NCBI GenBank assembly: GCA_011391455.1
Contig: JAABQN010000097.1
Location: forward strand, 1 to 7,651
Direction of reading: 5' to 3'
DNA: 7,651 nt
From: Nitrospiraceae bacterium
GTDB taxonomy: Bacteria; Nitrospirota; Nitrospiria; Nitrospirales; Nitrospiraceae
Shown here piece by piece: positions 5,730 to 7,651 of the stretch. The position numbers and the translations under genes are program-made. The notes below the pieces were generated by a model. That model was not told the DNA's origin, did no database searches, and saw only the letters and a list, made by a program, of their open reading frames with translations. How positions within the stretch are numbered: the stretch's first letter is position 1; every line of letters starts with the position of its first letter.

Positions 5730-7651
5730 ATGGTACACACAGTTGAAATAGAAGTTGCAGGGCGCACCTTGCGGCTTGAGACAGGCCGTGTTGCACGGCA
5801 AGCAGACGGCTCGATTTGGGCTTCGTACGGCGACACCGTCGTGCTGGCGACGGCCGTTGCCTCACAGGTTGCCAAGCCAGGCATCGATTTTCTTCCCCTC
5901 ACGGTCGATTATCAGGAAAAATCCTTCGCCGCCGGAAAGATTCCCGGTGGATATTTCAAGCGGGAAGCTCGTCCATCGGAAAAAGCAGTGCTGACCAGCC
6001 GGCAGATCGACCGGGGGCTCCGTCCACTCTTTCCTGAAGGCTATTACTTTGAGACCCAGGTCATCGCCTCCGTCCTCTCGGCCGATCAGACAGGCTCGTC
6101 TGACATCCTTGGAATTATCGCGTCCTCTGCTGCCCTGACCGTTTCGAATATTCCCTTCGACAATCCCATCGCAGGCGTGAGGGTCGGTCGACTGGATGGC
6201 AAGTTCGTTGTGAATCCGGATCTTGAAACGGTAGCGAAGAGCGAGTTGCAACTCGTGGTGGCTGGGACGGCCGATGCGGTGATGATGGTCGAAGCAGGGG
6301 CGAACGAACTATCCGAAGCCATCATGCTCGAGGCGATCGAACTCGCCCATGCAGAGATCAAGAAGATTGTGGCCAAGATTCGTGAGCTGCAAACCGTTGC
6401 CGGCAAGCCCAAGCGGAAGGTAGCGAAGGAGCAGATTGATTCAGCGCTCTCCGCTCAAGTGAAGTCTCTGGTGGCGCAAGGTATCCGTGATGCCATCATG
6501 ATCCCGAACAAAGCGGCTAGGCAGGAGCGGTTGGATGAGGTCAAGAACGACGCCGTCCAAAAACTCAAGAGCGCGGACGATCCGAATCGGGAGCGGCACG
6601 TCAAATTGGTGTTCCACGAATTGGAATATACGGAAGTGCGGAACATGATTCTGGAGAAGGGGTCGCGGGCGGATGGACGTGGCCCGGCCGATATCCGTCC
6701 GATCACCTGCGAAGTCAGCGCACTGCCACGGACACATGGTTCAGCGATTTTCACCAGGGGCGAGACCCAAAGTTTGGCCGTGGTTACGTTGGGGACCACG
6801 GATGACGAGCAGCGGATCGATGCGTTGGAAGGGGAGTACATGAGGACGTTCATGCTCCATTATAATTTTCCGCCGTTCAGCGTCGGCGAGGCGCGGCCGC
6901 TTCGCTCGCCGGGACGCCGGGAAGTCGGTCATGGCGCATTGGCGGAACGGGCGTTGGCTCCGGTGATTCCGAGCAAGGAAGCTTTCCCCTACACGCTCCG
7001 CATCGTGTCCGACATCCTTGAGTCCAATGGGTCTTCTTCAATGGCGACCGTCTGTGGCGGGAGCCTTGCGTTGATGGATGCCGGTGTGCCGGTCAGCAAA
7101 GCTGTGGCCGGAATCGCGATGGGATTAATCAAGGAAGGCGATCGGGTCATGATCCTTTCCGATATTCTTGGGCTGGAGGATCACCTGGGTGACATGGACT
7201 TTAAGGTCTGCGGCACCAAGCAGGGCGTGACCGCGCTACAGATGGATATCAAGATCGGCGGCATTACGCCGGCCTTGATGCAGAAGGCCTTGGAGCAGGC
7301 CAAAGCCGGACGCTTGCACATTTTGGGTTGTATGGAAAAGGCGCTCCAAGCGCCAAGGACTACGCTGTCTGCCTTTGCGCCACGGATCTTCACGATGAAG
7401 GTCAAGCAGGACAAGATCCGCGAGATCATCGGGCCGGGCGGCAAGACTATCCGCGGCATCATTGCGGATTGCGGAGTCAAGATCAATGTCGATGACAGTG
7501 GAACCGTGACGATTGCGTCGGTCGACGGAGCCTCGGCTGAAAAGGCCAAAGAAATGATCAGCCGGATCACCGAAGAGGTCGAGATCGGCAAAATCTACAT
7601 GGGGACGGTTCGGAAGATCATGGACTTCGGGGCGTTTGTCGAAGTGCTGCC
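5730..7651 (+). CDS. pnp: Polyribonucleotide nucleotidyltransferase (PNPase), 5' part
   Basis: PNPase is the phosphorolytic 3'-5' exoribonuclease of mRNA turnover, a ring-shaped trimer that can also add tails. The frame is open from ATG 5730 to the window end, giving 640 complete codons of an expected 700 or so. The first RNase PH-like domain includes the FAAGKIPGGYFKREARPSEK region (66-85). The all-helical linker lies at about 215-300. The second, catalytic RNase PH domain carries R396-R397 and H401 (GRREVGHG), the ESNGSSSMA phosphate-binding segment (431-439), and D484, D488, D490 and K492 in DHLGDMDFK. These match the E. coli catalytic and metal-binding residues. The KH domain has GPGGKTIRG at 568-576, and the S1 domain has just begun (IYMGTVRKIMDFGAFVEV). 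The start is supported by AGAGGAGA at 5717-5724 with 5-nt spacing. No frame break was seen. Confidence 0.97.
   Translation, partial: MVHTVEIEVAGRTLRLETGRVARQADGSIWASYGDTVVLATAVASQVAKPGIDFLPLTVDYQEKSFAAGKIPGGYFKREARPSEKAVLTSRQIDRGLRPLFPEGYYFETQVIASVLSADQTGSSDILGIIASSAALTVSNIPFDNPIAGVRVGRLDGKFVVNPDLETVAKSELQLVVAGTADAVMMVEAGANELSEAIMLEAIELAHAEIKKIVAKIRELQTVAGKPKRKVAKEQIDSALSAQVKSLVAQGIRDAIMIPNKAARQERLDEVKNDAVQKLKSADDPNRERHVKLVFHELEYTEVRNMILEKGSRADGRGPADIRPITCEVSALPRTHGSAIFTRGETQSLAVVTLGTTDDEQRIDALEGEYMRTFMLHYNFPPFSVGEARPLRSPGRREVGHGALAERALAPVIPSKEAFPYTLRIVSDILESNGSSSMATVCGGSLALMDAGVPVSKAVAGIAMGLIKEGDRVMILSDILGLEDHLGDMDFKVCGTKQGVTALQMDIKIGGITPALMQKALEQAKAGRLHILGCMEKALQAPRTTLSAFAPRIFTMKVKQDKIREIIGPGGKTIRGIIADCGVKINVDDSGTVTIASVDGASAEKAKEMISRITEEVEIGKIYMGTVRKIMDFGAFVEVL

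Noticed and set aside
5755..6412. Several short open frames on both strands within the start of pnp
   Set aside because: They are out-of-frame shadows of a continuous, well-conserved PNPase frame.

Overview
The window is a stretch of the conserved bacterial transcription/translation operon, all on the + strand: nusA (3' part) - infB - ylxP (DUF503) - rbfA - truB - rpsO - pnp (5' part). Both end genes are cut by the window edges. There is no sign of mobile genes, phage, CRISPR, tRNA or rRNA. The GC-rich coding sequence and the style of the IF2, S15 and PNPase proteins suggest a Nitrospira-like (Nitrospirota) bacterium. That placement comes from recognition only and was not checked against any database.

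Layout: nusA ends at 903. infB (936-3512) follows after 32 nt, ylxP (GTG start, 3529) after 16 nt, then rbfA (GTG start, 3840 preferred, or 3813 overlapping the ylxP stop), truB (ATG 4252 preferred) and rpsO (5250). The first six genes are separated by 44 nt or less and probably share a transcript. Compared with the Bacillus-type order, ylxR and ylxQ are missing between nusA and infB, and ribF/ribC is missing between truB and rpsO. The products serve transcription elongation and antitermination (NusA), translation initiation (IF2), 30S maturation (RbfA, S15), tRNA modification (TruB) and RNA decay (PNPase).

The only sizeable non-coding stretch is the 210 nt between rpsO and pnp (5520-5729), and it is highly structured. 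A compact GC-rich hairpin (5531-5556) lies just after the rpsO stop and has no U-run. A much larger, AT-rich imperfect palindrome (5587-5692) ends 37 nt before the pnp start. Its outer arms are a perfect 11-bp inverted repeat, and its inner arms are built from degenerate heptanucleotides of the type AATGNTN. This sits where the RNase III-processed, PNPase-autoregulated leader lies in E. coli, so it is the most interesting object in the window. It could be a pnp leader control element, a small repeat element inserted there, or both.
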